Under the pieces are notes generated by a model. That model ran no database searches, was not told the origin of the DNA, and saw only the letters and a list, made by a program, of their open reading frames with translations. Of a DNA stretch of 64,000 nucleotides, positions 18,406 to 28,427 are shown in pieces. The position numbers were made by a program, and so were the translations under genes. The first letter of the stretch is position 1; each line of letters starts with the position of its first letter. The DNA lies in the NCBI GenBank assembly GCA_965226025.1, contig CBDDCD010000002.1, forward strand, positions 2,852,001-2,916,000, given 5' to 3'. This stretch comes from Moanibacter sp965226025. Lineage in GTDB: Bacteria > Verrucomicrobiota > Verrucomicrobiia > Opitutales > UBA2987.

Positions 18406-20289
18406 ATGGAAGACAAGCAACAACTGATTCTCGATGTCCCGTTCAAGATCGTTCTCGACTCCGATGCCGACTTTGACGGAGTGAACATGCTGGATCCGGA
18501 ATCAATTGTCGATCCCGGGTTCAAACTGACTGTCGATACGGAGGTCCCGGATCGCAGGACCCGTCTCATTCACTGGCGTCTTCTGAGGACTGACGGAGCG
18601 CCCTTCAAAGTCAGGGGTTTCTCGGTTGAAGCTTCGGTTCCAGCTATCGATCTACACCGCATGTGGGTACCGGTCCTAAACGAATCGATAGGCAAGTCGG
18701 ACCTGATCAGCCTACCGTGGGGCATATCTTCGCGTACTTTCGCTAGCTGGTCTTTTCCCTTTATCGCCGCGCTCAGCCGCCAGGACGTCAACCGTTTCGC
18801 CATGGGTTTTATGGATCACGTGAATCTGGCCGAGGCCACACACAGTTGTTACGACGAGGACGCTAGGATTGGCTTAAAACGGTTATACGAAGAAGGGCCG
18901 CTCGAAACCAATCTGTGGGAGGAGACACTCTACGTATCGCGCATCCCCAATCACTTGTTTGACCAGATCAGACATTTTACGCGAAACTACGACCGGATTC
19001 ATCAGCACCAATTGTGCGAAACACCACCAGCGGCGTGGAAGCCGGTCTGGTGCACCTGGTATGGGATCAAGGAAAACATCACAGCCGATTACGTGTTGGA
19101 GAACATTCCGCATCTCGTAGAAATGGGATTCGGAAGCGTAATCTTGGACGCCGGCTGGTGGATCGACGGCTACGTGGAGGAAGCGACCGGTCATTACAAG
19201 GCCAACGAGAAATTTTCCGACATGAAAGGGATGGCGAAGCGCCTGCAGAAAGAGGGTCTGCGTCTCCTGCTGTGGTGCGGCCCCCTATACAGGCTTGATA
19301 AAATCCGCGACCATCCTTTTATCGCCGAGTACCTTCAAAAATCGGATTATCTAGGTGAGGACGACCTGTTTCTCTGCCCACGATGTCAGCCCGTGCACGA
19401 CTATGTGGCCGGGATGGTTGAACACCTGATGCAGGAATACGGCATCGACGGCCTCAAGATAGATTTTATCGATGCCTTTGAGGATCGCCTTTCCTATCCC
19501 TGTCAGGCCGGCCACGAGCATGCCTATGCGACCTATGGTGAGGTAATGCACGCTTTGCTCCGGACCCTACACGCGTCTGCCAAGGTGGTGCGCAGCGATG
19601 CGCTGCTCGAGTTTCGTATGAACTACTCCAATCTGATCACGCGCAGCTATGCGACGAACCATCGTGCCCAGGATTCGCCGCTGGACTTCGATCATATCAG
19701 ACGCATGTGTACCCGGTTGCGCAGCTACATGATGGACCCGGAGGCGGGAAGAGAGGGCAACGTCGCAGTTCACGCCGATCCTGCCTGGTGGCAGCCCCAC
19801 GAGCGGGCTGAGAACGTCGCCTGCTTCATGAGCAGCCTCGTCACCAGTGCTGTACCCATGTTGTCCACCGACTTGCGCGCTCTAGAAGGGGAGCACCGAC
19901 AAATTGTCAAAGCCTGGCTCGAATTCTACAACCAGAACACCGACCTTCTGATGTTCGGTCGGCATCGGGTGCTGAGTACCGATCCGCACCATTCAATTTT
20001 CTCGATCCACCGGGATGCAGGGGCAGTGATCGGCCTCTACACCAACACCTTGCCGGGCCGCCTTGAGGTGCCTGATGTGGGTGTGCAGCGAATCTGGATC
20101 GTGAACGGTTCTGCGCAGAACCATCTTTTCGCACGGCTCGATGGACTCCCTCAAGGTGATGTGACAGTGAAACGGTACGGGCGGACGCTCAGGCTACAGG
20201 AATCCTCTAATCTGCCGGTAACGTCAGGAGCTGTCCTGCTCGATATGCCCTTGGAAGTTGGCGGCGCACTTGAAGTGTTGATCAGCTAG
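18406..20289 (+). CDS. GH36-like alpha-galactosidase (clan GH-D)
   Basis: 627 aa. An N-terminal beta-sandwich (1-200) is followed by the (beta/alpha)8 barrel: KPVWCTWYG, SVILDAGWW (about 243-252), LLLWCGP, and the nucleophile strand GLKIDFIDAF (Asp near 349). The likely acid/base Asp lies in the region NHRAQDSPLDFDHIRR (about 423-438). A C-terminal beta domain starts near 530. Members release terminal alpha-galactose from raffinose-type sugars or galactans. No signal peptide, so import of small galactosides is implied. The TAG stop is in a palindromic element. Confidence 0.75.
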   Translation: MEDKQQLILDVPFKIVLDSDADFDGVNMLDPESIVDPGFKLTVDTEVPDRRTRLIHWRLLRTDGAPFKVRGFSVEASVPAIDLHRMWVPVLNESIGKSDLISLPWGISSRTFASWSFPFIAALSRQDVNRFAMGFMDHVNLAEATHSCYDEDARIGLKRLYEEGPLETNLWEETLYVSRIPNHLFDQIRHFTRNYDRIHQHQLCETPPAAWKPVWCTWYGIKENITADYVLENIPHLVEMGFGSVILDAGWWIDGYVEEATGHYKANEKFSDMKGMAKRLQKEGLRLLLWCGPLYRLDKIRDHPFIAEYLQKSDYLGEDDLFLCPRCQPVHDYVAGMVEHLMQEYGIDGLKIDFIDAFEDRLSYPCQAGHEHAYATYGEVMHALLRTLHASAKVVRSDALLEFRMNYSNLITRSYATNHRAQDSPLDFDHIRRMCTRLRSYMMDPEAGREGNVAVHADPAWWQPHERAENVACFMSSLVTSAVPMLSTDLRALEGEHRQIVKAWLEFYNQNTDLLMFGRHRVLSTDPHHSIFSIHRDAGAVIGLYTNTLPGRLEVPDVGVQRIWIVNGSAQNHLFARLDGLPQGDVTVKRYGRTLRLQESSNLPVTSGAVLLDMPLEVGGALEVLIS

Positions 20290-20323
20290 GAATCTTTCGG
20301 ACTTTCGGTCCGACAGATTCCTG
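20286..20323. repeat. Short CTAG-bounded palindrome
   Basis: Arms CTAGGAATCTTTCGGAC and GTCCGACAGATTCCTGG around a four-base loop: the core of the element family without the interior. The CTAG holds the stop codon of the galactosidase gene; the right end reads CTGG. It separates convergent genes and could terminate both. Confidence 0.7.
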
Positions 20324-20332
20324 GTGTTCTGG

Positions 20333-21076
20333 TTATGGTTCCATGACACCGCGACGGAGTTCACGCATGCGAGGGGACATTTCTTGAAGGACAGACTGCG
20401 AAGTTGCTTGCCAGCCAACTTCCCGCTGATCGATCCACGGAACGACATAGGCGCTGCAGAGTTCGATCCGCTCTTCATCCGCAGTGAGGTTCCTCTCCAC
20501 GGCATGCCAGACGGCGCTGTTAAAGAGGATCACCGACCCCGTGGGCGCTTCGACGTGGGCCAGATGATCGTAGTTCGCATGCGGCCGAGGACCGCGACGT
20601 GAGTGATGGCTGAATGGCATGAAAACGCGGGAGCCGTTGCTGCGAGTCACGTCATGCAGGAGCCAAGAGAACGTCAACACCAGACATTTTTCAGGCGCCG
20701 GCAGGCCGTGCTTATTGAATCGATCCCCCGGCACACCGACATGGAGCGGCAGCCCGCTGGCGCCAGGTCGAAACCGCCGCGATCCCACCTGGGCGAGCTG
20801 ATAGTCCGCGCCAAGCACGCGCTCGGCTAACGCAAGGCATGTTGGATGCAACAAGGCCGTCTCGATCGCTGCCAGATCATCTGTCGGCAAACACTCCAAC
20901 AGGCCACTGATGTGCTGATTGGGTTTATCAGCGGGTACTCGCGCGTCAAATGCCTGGCCGATCGCTGCGGCGAGTCGTTGCACGACTGCAACATCTAGCA
21001 GATCCTCGACGACGACGAACCCATACTCGTCCAGAGTAGCCCTCAACTCGTCTATGTTTTCGTCCGTTGCCGACAT
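20333..21076 (-). CDS. PhyH-family protein with His-x-Gly in place of His-x-Asp
   Basis: 247 aa with the PhyH layout: LPLHVGVPGD (His112, then Gly114 where Asp is expected), SWLLHDVTRSNGSRVFMPFSH (the loop that reads D-x-T-x-x-NG-x-(T/S)-R in active members), and AVWHAVERN (distal His191). Loss of the carboxylate ligand leaves room for halide in SyrB2- and WelO5-type halogenases, which belong to or resemble this fold; it can equally mean a dead or scaffold protein. Asp to Gly needs one base change. Start ATG at 21076 lacks a strong ribosome site. Convergent with the galactosidase gene. Confidence 0.75.
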   Translation of the reverse strand: MSATDENIDELRATLDEYGFVVVEDLLDVAVVQRLAAAIGQAFDARVPADKPNQHISGLLECLPTDDLAAIETALLHPTCLALAERVLGADYQLAQVGSRRFRPGASGLPLHVGVPGDRFNKHGLPAPEKCLVLTFSWLLHDVTRSNGSRVFMPFSHHSRRGPRPHANYDHLAHVEAPTGSVILFNSAVWHAVERNLTADEERIELCSAYVVPWIDQREVGWQATSQSVLQEMSPRMRELRRGVMEP

Positions 21077-21527
21077 GAGATGCTTGTCTTATTAGGCGTG
21101 AAAATTGATACACCGTTCTTGAAGACCGACGAAGAATAAAATGCGAAATGGAATCGGCGGGAGCAACCTATCCGCACCGACACTCCTCGTCAAGCAACGT
21201 GCCTCTGTGGCTGGGCACCGTTGAGGGAAGCTACCTGAGGACTGATTCTGCCCCGAGGCGGGCCGGGATGTGGGTTCTTTTTCATCCCATCTCGCGGGCG
21301 TCTCGCTTACGCTGACTCTTCGGCAACTATTTCAACCGGAGCGATAAGATTGCGGTGGTTAGGTTCATGAGCGCGATGTGGCATTGGTGAATGGAGGAAG
21401 CCAGTCGAGGTCAGCTCGCACATCCGCAGTTCGGTGTATGCTTGCTTTCCAATCCTGGCTTAGACAGCTTTGCGGCACAGCAACTGCGTTTTCTATTGAT
21501 CGCTCCGGCAGCGTGCTAACCACTTGA
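21077..21527. other. Intergenic region with no recognised gene
   Basis: Divergent spacer between the PhyH gene and the kinase gene. No repeat arm of the families found elsewhere and no supported open frame; it should contain both promoters but no clear -35/-10 pair was picked out. Confidence 0.4.
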
Positions 21528-23801
21528 ATGTCCCTCAGTAAAGGCACAACCCTGGGACCTTACGAGATCGAAGCCCTCCTGGGCGCTGGAGGGATGGGCG
21601 AGGTCTATAGGGCCAACGACACGCGGTTGCACCGCACCGTCGCGGTCAAGGTGCTGCGTGAAGATGTCGCCTGGAATCCCGATCTGAGGCAACGCTTCGA
21701 GCGAGAGGCGCGATCCGTGGCGGCATTGAACCACCCCCACATCTGCACCCTCCATGACATCGGCAGCGAGGATGGTACGGACTTTCTGGTCATGGAGCAC
21801 CTGGAGGGCGAAAGCCTGGCCCAGAGGTTGTCCAGAGGTGCATTGCCCCTCGATGAGGCGCTGAAGATTGCTGTCGAGATTGCCAACGCTCTGGACACGG
21901 CCCACCGCCAGGGAATCGTCCACCGCGACCTGAAGCCGGGCAACATCATGCTGACCAAGTCCGGGGCCAAGCTCTTGGACTTCGGGCTGGCTAAACTGAG
22001 GGCAACCGAGATGGAGGCAGCAGTCACGGCAATGGCGACCCAGCCAGAACCCTTGACGGGAGAGGGAACCATTCTCGGCACCTTTCAGTACATGGCTCCG
22101 GAGCAGCTCGAAGGGAAGGAGGCCGATGCGCGGACCGACATATTCGCGTTTGGAGCGGTGGTCTACGAGATGGTTACCGGAAGAAAGGCATTCGAAGGGC
22201 AGAGTCAGGCAAGCTTGATCGGTGCGATTTTAAAGGGTGATCCTCCCGCAATATCGGAGCTGCAGCCGCTGTCGCCGGCTTCTCTGGAGCGTGTGGTTGG
22301 AGTCTGTCTGGAGAAGGAGCCTGATCGGCGCTGGGGCACCGCTAGTGATTTGGGTCGGAATCTGCAATGGGTTCTCGAAGGCGGAGATGCCGATGGGAAG
22401 GACTCTGTCCTCGTCACAGGCAGCGGGTCGAGCCGGTGGCTCAGAGGCGCGATCGCAGGGGTTGTCATTGGGGCCGTTGTCGCTGGACTTGCGGTCTGGT
22501 ATGTGAAGAGGCCGGAGTCGTCCCGTTTAGTGCGCTTTGCGGTGTCACCGGATGAAGCGAGGCAGTTGCATATCGATTGGTACTTCCAGGATGTAGCGAT
22601 TTCACCCAATGGCGAACACATCGCCTATTTCACCGAAGGCGTTGGATTGCAGGAGCTCCACGTGCGCCCCCTTGGCCAGCTTAGTTCGGTAACCCTTGCA
22701 GCAGAGAAGCTGCGGAATAGCCTCATCTTCTCTCCGAATAGCCCCTTCTTCTCTCCGGATAGCCAGTCGGTGGGGTTTTGTGTCCATAGCCGGCAGACCC
22801 AGACCTCCTTGCTCAAGCGCGTGGCTATTCGGGGCGGTAAGCCGTCGATCATCTGCGAAACGCAAGGGCCGGATGGGGCATTAGCGGGCGCGAGCTGGGG
22901 AGCCAACGGCACTATCGTCTTTGCCACATCGAAAAACGAGTCGGGACTCTGGCGAGTCGCCGCCGCAGGGGGTGAACCGGAACAGTTAACGACCCCACCC
23001 CCGGGGCAAGGAGCAGTCGACCATTTTTGGCCTGAGATCTTGCCCGGCGGTAAGGCTGTGCTCTTTACCATTACTGCGAACCCCATCGAAGACTCGCAGA
23101 TTGCCGTCCTGTCGCTGGACACTGGTGAACAAAAGGTTGTCATTCGCGGCGGGTTCTATCCGCGCTATTCCCCCACCGGGCATCTCCTCTATGGCCTGGC
23201 GGGGACTCTTTGGGCAGTGCGATTCGATCTTAGCCGTTTGGAGGTCGTTGGGCACCCCGTTCCTGTGCAGGAGGGCGTCCTCACGAAATTTCGAGGCGCG
23301 GCTGACTTCAGTCTCTCGGACAACGGGACGCTCGTCTACCTGCCCGACTCTGGCTCTGGTCGACTCGAAAGGACAATGGTCCGGGTCGACCGCGAGGGCA
23401 ACACGGAAAGCTTGGCCTTGCCCGAACGTCTCTACTTCCAAATGAATTTCTCGCCGGACGGGTCTTGGGTCGCCGTTGGGATTGGACTAAGAGATGATCA
23501 GAACATTTTTATATTTGATCTTTCCAGCAGCCGATTGCATCAGCTGACGTTTCAAGGCGGGTTGCGTCGGGGGAACCCGGTATGGACCCCGGATGGGAAA
23601 CAGATCACATTTGTGAAGGATGATGCGATCTGGACGATCGCCTCCGACTTCAGCGGTGATGCCCAAAAGCTGATCGCCAGCACCGAAGTGTATAGGGACC
23701 CTGCCCCTTGTTCCTGGTCCCCGGATGGACGCATTCTGTTATTCGCATACCGAGACTCTGTTGGGGGGAGACTGGGATCTTGCTCAGCTGACACGGCTTG
23801 A
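21528..23801 (+). CDS. Serine/threonine protein kinase with membrane anchor and PD40-type propeller (frameshifted)
   Basis: Kinase domain at 10-290: GAGGMGEV loop, Lys41, Glu60, HRDLKPGN (Asp134), DFG (151-153), and an APE equivalent in MAPEQ. A membrane segment follows (about 305-325, AIAGVVIGAVVAGLAVW), then a TolB/WD40-like (PD40) propeller with repeated FSPDG and SWSPDG motifs. This is the common Acidobacteria/Gemmatimonadota-type layout, with a cytoplasmic kinase and periplasmic sensor. The frame ends early because the run of six G at 23763-23768 is one base too long; the propeller continues in the next frame to 24279. Either a real mutation or a sequence error. Confidence 0.85.
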   Translation: MSLSKGTTLGPYEIEALLGAGGMGEVYRANDTRLHRTVAVKVLREDVAWNPDLRQRFEREARSVAALNHPHICTLHDIGSEDGTDFLVMEHLEGESLAQRLSRGALPLDEALKIAVEIANALDTAHRQGIVHRDLKPGNIMLTKSGAKLLDFGLAKLRATEMEAAVTAMATQPEPLTGEGTILGTFQYMAPEQLEGKEADARTDIFAFGAVVYEMVTGRKAFEGQSQASLIGAILKGDPPAISELQPLSPASLERVVGVCLEKEPDRRWGTASDLGRNLQWVLEGGDADGKDSVLVTGSGSSRWLRGAIAGVVIGAVVAGLAVWYVKRPESSRLVRFAVSPDEARQLHIDWYFQDVAISPNGEHIAYFTEGVGLQELHVRPLGQLSSVTLAAEKLRNSLIFSPNSPFFSPDSQSVGFCVHSRQTQTSLLKRVAIRGGKPSIICETQGPDGALAGASWGANGTIVFATSKNESGLWRVAAAGGEPEQLTTPPPGQGAVDHFWPEILPGGKAVLFTITANPIEDSQIAVLSLDTGEQKVVIRGGFYPRYSPTGHLLYGLAGTLWAVRFDLSRLEVVGHPVPVQEGVLTKFRGAADFSLSDNGTLVYLPDSGSGRLERTMVRVDREGNTESLALPERLYFQMNFSPDGSWVAVGIGLRDDQNIFIFDLSSSRLHQLTFQGGLRRGNPVWTPDGKQITFVKDDAIWTIASDFSGDAQKLIASTEVYRDPAPCSWSPDGRILLFAYRDSVGGRLGSCSADTA

Positions 23802-24279
23802 AGAGGGAGGCGTGGAAGTGGGTCCTCTACTAGATGAGGAAGAGAATTATAATCAATCATGGGCCCAGTTCTCCCCGGACGGAAAATGGATTGCATTCCA
23901 CTCAGATGAAACCGGCGCGACGGAAGCCTATCTTCAACGCTATCCAACAGATAGAGAGGCCAAGCGGAGGATAACCTACGACGGGGGTGAATATCCTATT
24001 TGGCGTCGCGAAGGACGGGAACTGATGTATCTGGACGATGGTCAGATATGGAGTGTGGAGATCGACACTGAGCCCAGACTCGCCTGGCGAGATCCGGTTT
24101 CTGTGTACCAGCTTCCCAATGCATTGATAGGTTATGCCGTGAGTCCCGATAGCGAACAGGCACTCTTTCCTATCTTATTACATGAAATGGAGGCGGAAGA
24201 GGGCGAGAGTCGCCCTCGCGAGATCCGCGTCGTCCTCAACTGGTTCGAGGAGCTCAAGGAGAAGGTGCCGATACCGTAG
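23802..24279 (+). pseudogene. C-terminal propeller end of the kinase, in the +1 frame
   Basis: The frame that becomes correct at the G run reads GGDWDLAQLTRLEEGG, then FSPDGKWIAFHSDETG and YPIWRREGRELMYL, the usual last blades of the PD40 propeller, and ends LNWFEELKEKVP, the customary end of this kinase family. It belongs to the gene starting at 21528 and has no start of its own. Confidence 0.8.
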
Positions 24280-24793
24280 ATGCCGCTGAGAAGCGGAATC
24301 TGGTTGCTTCGCGGAGCGAAGCTGGGAGAGGACTTTGACCTCAGATTGAGCGGATATAACGGATTGGGAAGTTGAGTAATCCGGGAATCCTCGGTCGGGG
24401 GGAATAATGGATCCTGGTGAATAACGCGGTAGGGCATTTCGAGTGCGGTGGCTTGACACCGCTATTCTTTGGCGAGGTCCGGACGTCGCCAAGGCTATGA
24501 CCGGCAGATTGACTCGCCGTCGCGGCTACCAAGTGGGTTCGAACGGCCCGGCGTCAAGCCGCCGTCTAGAGAAAGCGCCGTCGAGCCGGCGCACTCGAAG
24601 TTTCGCCGTCGATGCTCTGACCGCTTGGCGGAACGTTCTCTTCTTTTCAATCGACGTTAGACTTCCTGGAATCGAGGGCTACTTGGGAGCGGATTGGGCG
24701 GCGAAGATTTCATAGATCCGATCCGAGGAAACCTGTGGCCCGAACCCAAACGCTCCATACGATAAAAACCCCGCTCTGCCTCCGGGCAGAGCA
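24280..24793. other. Intergenic region with one hairpin
   Basis: No supported gene. GCTCTGCC-TCC-GGGCAGAGC near 24772-24792 forms a hairpin without a T run. The piece just before the palindromic element at 24794 has no similarity that I can see to genes in this window. Confidence 0.4.
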
Positions 24794-24893
24794 CCAGGAA
24801 TCTGTCGGTGGTGGAATCGGCCGCGATCCGCGAATACGCCAGATTATCCAAACCCACCGCGAATACGCAAAGCTGGGACCGACAGATTCCTAG
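24794..24893. repeat. CTAG-bounded palindrome, long unit
   Basis: About 100 bp, with ends CCAGGAATCTGTCGG and CCGACAGATTCCTAG as inverted copies; size and ends fit the 107-bp unit at 4168-4274. The right CTAG contains the stop codon of the minus-strand enolase-superfamily gene (24890-24892). Confidence 0.75.
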
Positions 24894-26146
24894 CTCCAGA
24901 GCCGATCATTGACCCTCAGGTTGTCCCACTCCTCGGTGGGGAGGAAGTATCCCGGAAGATCAGGATCGATGTGTCGACGGATCTCCTCCTCGTTCAGATC
25001 CAGGCCCAGGCCGGGACTTTCCGGGACGGTTATGTGACCGCGATCAACGATGGGACTGGGGAGCCCGGTCACGAGGTCATTCCAAGGTGGGTAGTCCACC
25101 GCGTGATTTTCCAGTGCGAGGAAATTCTCGGTGGCCGCGGCGCAATGGACACTGGCCATCGTCGCGATCGGAGTCGCCGCCATGTGCATGGCCATGGCAA
25201 TCCCATGCTCCTGAGCGTAATCGCCAATCCGCTTGGTCTCCAGGATTCCTCCGGAGGTGGCCAGGTCAGGGTGTATGATGGAGACTGCCTGCCGCTCGAT
25301 TAGGGGTTTGAAATTCTCCAGCAGGAAAATGTCTTCCCCCGTGCAGACGGGTGTTGCCGTCGCGTTCTTCAATCGCAGCCATTGTTCCGTTAACTGCCAC
25401 GGAATCATGTCCTCGAGCCAGGCCAGGTTGAACGGCTCAAGGGCACGCGCCAGCCGGATACAGGATTCCACATTGATGTGTCCAAAATGATCCGCTGCCA
25501 GCGGTACCTCATACCCAATCACGTCCCGAACATGAGCCACGTACTCAACCAAGAGGTCTATTCCCTTCTGCGTAAACTGCATCCCGGTAAACGGATGCAT
25601 GACCTGTGTTGTCTCCTCCATTCCCTTGGGGTAGGAAACGGTGTCGGATGTCCCCTCTAGGAGCCGCACACCGATATCCATCTTCAGGAAGGTGTATCCG
25701 TCATCCATTCGCTCTTTCAGCGCCTGCCCCATCTCGTCGGCATCCTGTTTTGTCGGAGTGTCGCAATAGCAGCGCACCGAATCCCGGAACTTCCCTCCCG
25801 CCAGCATGTAGGCGGGAACGCCGTACGCTTTACCTGCCAGGTCCATCAGGGCCATTTCTACCGCACAGACACCGCCGCCCTGTCGGGCATGCCCGCCGAA
25901 CTGACGGATCATGCGGAAGAGCTTGTCCACGTTGCACGGATTCTCGCCCAGGATCTTACGCTTAAGCATCAGAGCGTAACGGAAGCTAGCTCCATCCCGC
26001 ACTTCGCCGAGGCCGTAGATATCCTGATTGGTATCGATGCGGATGAGCGTCGATCGCATGGGTGCACCGGTCAGGCTCACGACCCGGAGGTCCGTGATTT
26101 TCAGTTGAGAAGGGGAGGATTCGGTGTTGAAGTCTGTGTCACCCAT
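24890..26146 (-). CDS. Mandelate racemase/enolase superfamily dehydratase
   Basis: Start ATG at 26146, with AAGGA six bases upstream; the longer frame to 26431 crosses the divergent gene and is not needed. 418 aa. Barrel residues: Lys155 in FLKMDIG, metal ligands Asp219 (AADHFGH), Glu245 (WLEDM) and Glu271 (TGEDIF), and His321 in MAMHMAATP. The pattern fits sugar-acid dehydratases (galactonate/mannonate type) more than racemases, but the substrate is not certain. It is divergent from the sialidase-like gene across 174 bp, which should hold both promoters. Confidence 0.85.
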   Translation of the reverse strand: MGDTDFNTESSPSQLKITDLRVVSLTGAPMRSTLIRIDTNQDIYGLGEVRDGASFRYALMLKRKILGENPCNVDKLFRMIRQFGGHARQGGGVCAVEMALMDLAGKAYGVPAYMLAGGKFRDSVRCYCDTPTKQDADEMGQALKERMDDGYTFLKMDIGVRLLEGTSDTVSYPKGMEETTQVMHPFTGMQFTQKGIDLLVEYVAHVRDVIGYEVPLAADHFGHINVESCIRLARALEPFNLAWLEDMIPWQLTEQWLRLKNATATPVCTGEDIFLLENFKPLIERQAVSIIHPDLATSGGILETKRIGDYAQEHGIAMAMHMAATPIATMASVHCAAATENFLALENHAVDYPPWNDLVTGLPSPIVDRGHITVPESPGLGLDLNEEEIRRHIDPDLPGYFLPTEEWDNLRVNDRLWS

Positions 26147-26320
26147 GGCATTCCTTGCATGAACCGGAGTTACTGTATGGATTTGCAACCAGAATGAAGA
26201 AACAACCAGGGATCCTGCCAGAGAATTATGATCCCAAGACACATTCCCGCATCGATGCAGGGCAAGCACTGAGAGACGATAAGCCACGTCGGGTCTGGAA
26301 CGTCCTGACCAGATAAGATC

Positions 26321-27391
26321 ATGCCGCAGGAACCCTTCCTCGAATCTCGAGAACTCTTCGAGATCAGCCCGAAGAGCAGGCTCCCCAAGATCGCAGTGGC
26401 GGCGGACGGATCGGTTCTCGCCTTCATGCAATCATGCAGTATGCTGCGCCGAAGTGAAGACGCCGGGGCAACATGGGGCCCGGTTCAGGAACTGGAGGCC
26501 AGCGGATGCAACGTCGTGGTCGATCAGACCACCGGAGACGTCCTACTCATCAACCCCTCTCAAGCCGCTCTCTGGCGAAGCCGCGACCATGGCAAATCCT
26601 GGCAACGCGAGGAGGTAACCGTCCTGCAAAATGCAGCTGGCCACGGCGCCGCCGGCAATTCCCCGGCCGACGGAACGTGCTCGGAGGAAGGGATCGCGCT
26701 GCGGCAAGGCGCTCATCGAGGCCGTCTCGTCGTACCCGTAAGGGTGCAACCGCCCAAGGGGGACAATTCCCAGGAATTCTGGCCCTACAATTACAACACT
26801 TCCATAATCAGCGACGACGGGGGCAAGACATGGCAGGTGGGAGAGCCGGTTCAGAGTGGGACCGGTGAGGGCGCCCTTGCTGAGCTGTCCGATGGCCGAA
26901 TTTACTACAACTCGCGTTGCCACCTCGCCGTCGACCACCTTCGCCGCATCGCCTGGAGTCACGATGGGGGCCGCCGCTGGGTCGACTGGCAGGTGTGTGA
27001 GACCCTCCGCGAGGTCGGCGAACCCTACTATTACAAGTACGGCACCAAGCCCAGCTACGGCTGCAATGCCGGGCTCGTGCGAATCCCTTACGCCGCGACC
27101 GGAGGGAAGGATGTGCTCCTGTTCAGCACACCCGACAATCCGGGGAGCACCCGTGTACGCATGTCGGTTTGGGCCAGCTTCGACGGTGCCACCACATGGT
27201 CGTTAAAGCGGTGCGTGTTCGGTGGCCCCAGTGCCTACTCATCCTTGGCTGCCGATGAACAAGGCATGGTATATCTGCTCTTCGAGACCGGGGAAAGCGC
27301 GAACCTCAGGTGTGATATCGATCATCACGAGATGGTTCTGGCGCGCTTCAACCTGGCGTGGATGATGGAAGGGGGATCCACAACGATTTAA
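26321..27391 (+). CDS. Sialidase-like (BNR/Asp-box) six-bladed propeller protein
   Basis: 356 aa with at least five Asp boxes S-x-D-x-G-x-(T/S)-W: RSEDAGATW (about 47), RSRDHGKSW (87), SDDGGKTW (168), SHDGGRRW (213) and SFDGATTW (287). This is the sialidase fold (GH33 and related). An EGIALRQG segment and a tyrosine-rich YYYKYG stretch could belong to the active site, but the Arg triad and Tyr/Glu pair cannot be assigned with confidence, so exo-sialidase activity is not claimed. No signal peptide. It is followed closely by a PhyH gene on the same strand. Confidence 0.7.
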   Translation: MPQEPFLESRELFEISPKSRLPKIAVAADGSVLAFMQSCSMLRRSEDAGATWGPVQELEASGCNVVVDQTTGDVLLINPSQAALWRSRDHGKSWQREEVTVLQNAAGHGAAGNSPADGTCSEEGIALRQGAHRGRLVVPVRVQPPKGDNSQEFWPYNYNTSIISDDGGKTWQVGEPVQSGTGEGALAELSDGRIYYNSRCHLAVDHLRRIAWSHDGGRRWVDWQVCETLREVGEPYYYKYGTKPSYGCNAGLVRIPYAATGGKDVLLFSTPDNPGSTRVRMSVWASFDGATTWSLKRCVFGGPSAYSSLAADEQGMVYLLFETGESANLRCDIDHHEMVLARFNLAWMMEGGSTTI

Positions 27392-27474
27392 GTCTAACGC
27401 GATTGGAGGGATGGAAGGATTTCCGCCAATCGGTCCCTTACTCCGGTACTTGCGAAATGAGGAGAGCAATTTCG

Positions 27475-28281
27475 ATGCTCACAGGAAATCAGATCAAGCA
27501 CTTCGAAACCTTTGGGTTCCTTACCCTTCGTGAACTGCTGACGCCCGAGGAAATGGAGGTCGCTGCAAAGGAATTCAACATCGGGATGGAACATGCCCAA
27601 GCTACAACCGAGCATCGGGGTACTCGAAAGCAGTTCAACTGGACCAACTTGGGTCCGGACTCGACATTTCTTGGGTCCCTTCTCGAGGACCCGCGATTTC
27701 TCTCGAGCGCCAAGCAACTACTGGGAAGCGAGGTCGTCGGCCATTACGCAAACGGCAATCTCTTCGACGGCGACCGAACCGAGTGGCATCCCGATTCACA
27801 TAATCTCTCACGCCGCGGCATTAAGTTCGCGTTCTACCTGCAACCCCTCGACCAGGATTCGGGCGCTCTTCGATTTATACCCGGCTCTCATAAAGTGCCT
27901 CTCCACACGGATATCGGCAATTTCGGCCTGAAGGATTCGAACATCGGCACAAGCGATCCGGAAGGCATCGGAGTCGACGAGTTCCCCGCATTCGTTGCAT
28001 GCTCACGACCAGGGGACGTCATCGTTTTCGACAATCGCGTCTGGCACGCGAGTTGGGGTGGCAGGCAAGGCCGAAAGATGTGCAGCGCGGGCTATTTTGC
28101 GGTTCCAACCTGTTCCGATGAGGAAGCCATCATCCGAGACATCGCCGAAAGCGAAGTGAGCATCGCGAAAGTCTTTCCGTTGCTCAGGCGACCGAAACAC
28201 TGGGTCCTGAACAGCTCAGGAAGCCCCATCCGTCAGAGGTGGATAGACTATCTCAGAGCCCATCAGTTCGACGGGCTATAG
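27475..28281 (+). CDS. Phytanoyl-CoA dioxygenase (PhyH) family protein
   Basis: Start ATG at 27475, about ten bases after GAGGAG; an in-frame ATG six codons earlier overlaps that site. 268 aa. Full triad: WHPD (His105, Asp107) and VWHASWGG (His191), plus ALRFIPGSHK (129-140) and Arg in the following strand. A standard Fe(II)/2-oxoglutarate oxygenase. It lies 83 bases after the sialidase-like gene and is probably co-transcribed. Substrate unknown. Confidence 0.85.
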   Translation: MLTGNQIKHFETFGFLTLRELLTPEEMEVAAKEFNIGMEHAQATTEHRGTRKQFNWTNLGPDSTFLGSLLEDPRFLSSAKQLLGSEVVGHYANGNLFDGDRTEWHPDSHNLSRRGIKFAFYLQPLDQDSGALRFIPGSHKVPLHTDIGNFGLKDSNIGTSDPEGIGVDEFPAFVACSRPGDVIVFDNRVWHASWGGRQGRKMCSAGYFAVPTCSDEEAIIRDIAESEVSIAKVFPLLRRPKHWVLNSSGSPIRQRWIDYLRAHQFDGL

Positions 28282-28427
28282 GGCTCCCAAGCTTCGGTTT
28301 CGAATAGGTCTTCCCGAGGCGCGGACTTTCGCGATATCGATGATCAGTTCCACATCGTGGCGCGCCAAAGCCAGGCTAGCCGTATTGCGATCCTTGAACA
28401 TATCGTGGTAGTGAAGAGAGGAGTAGC

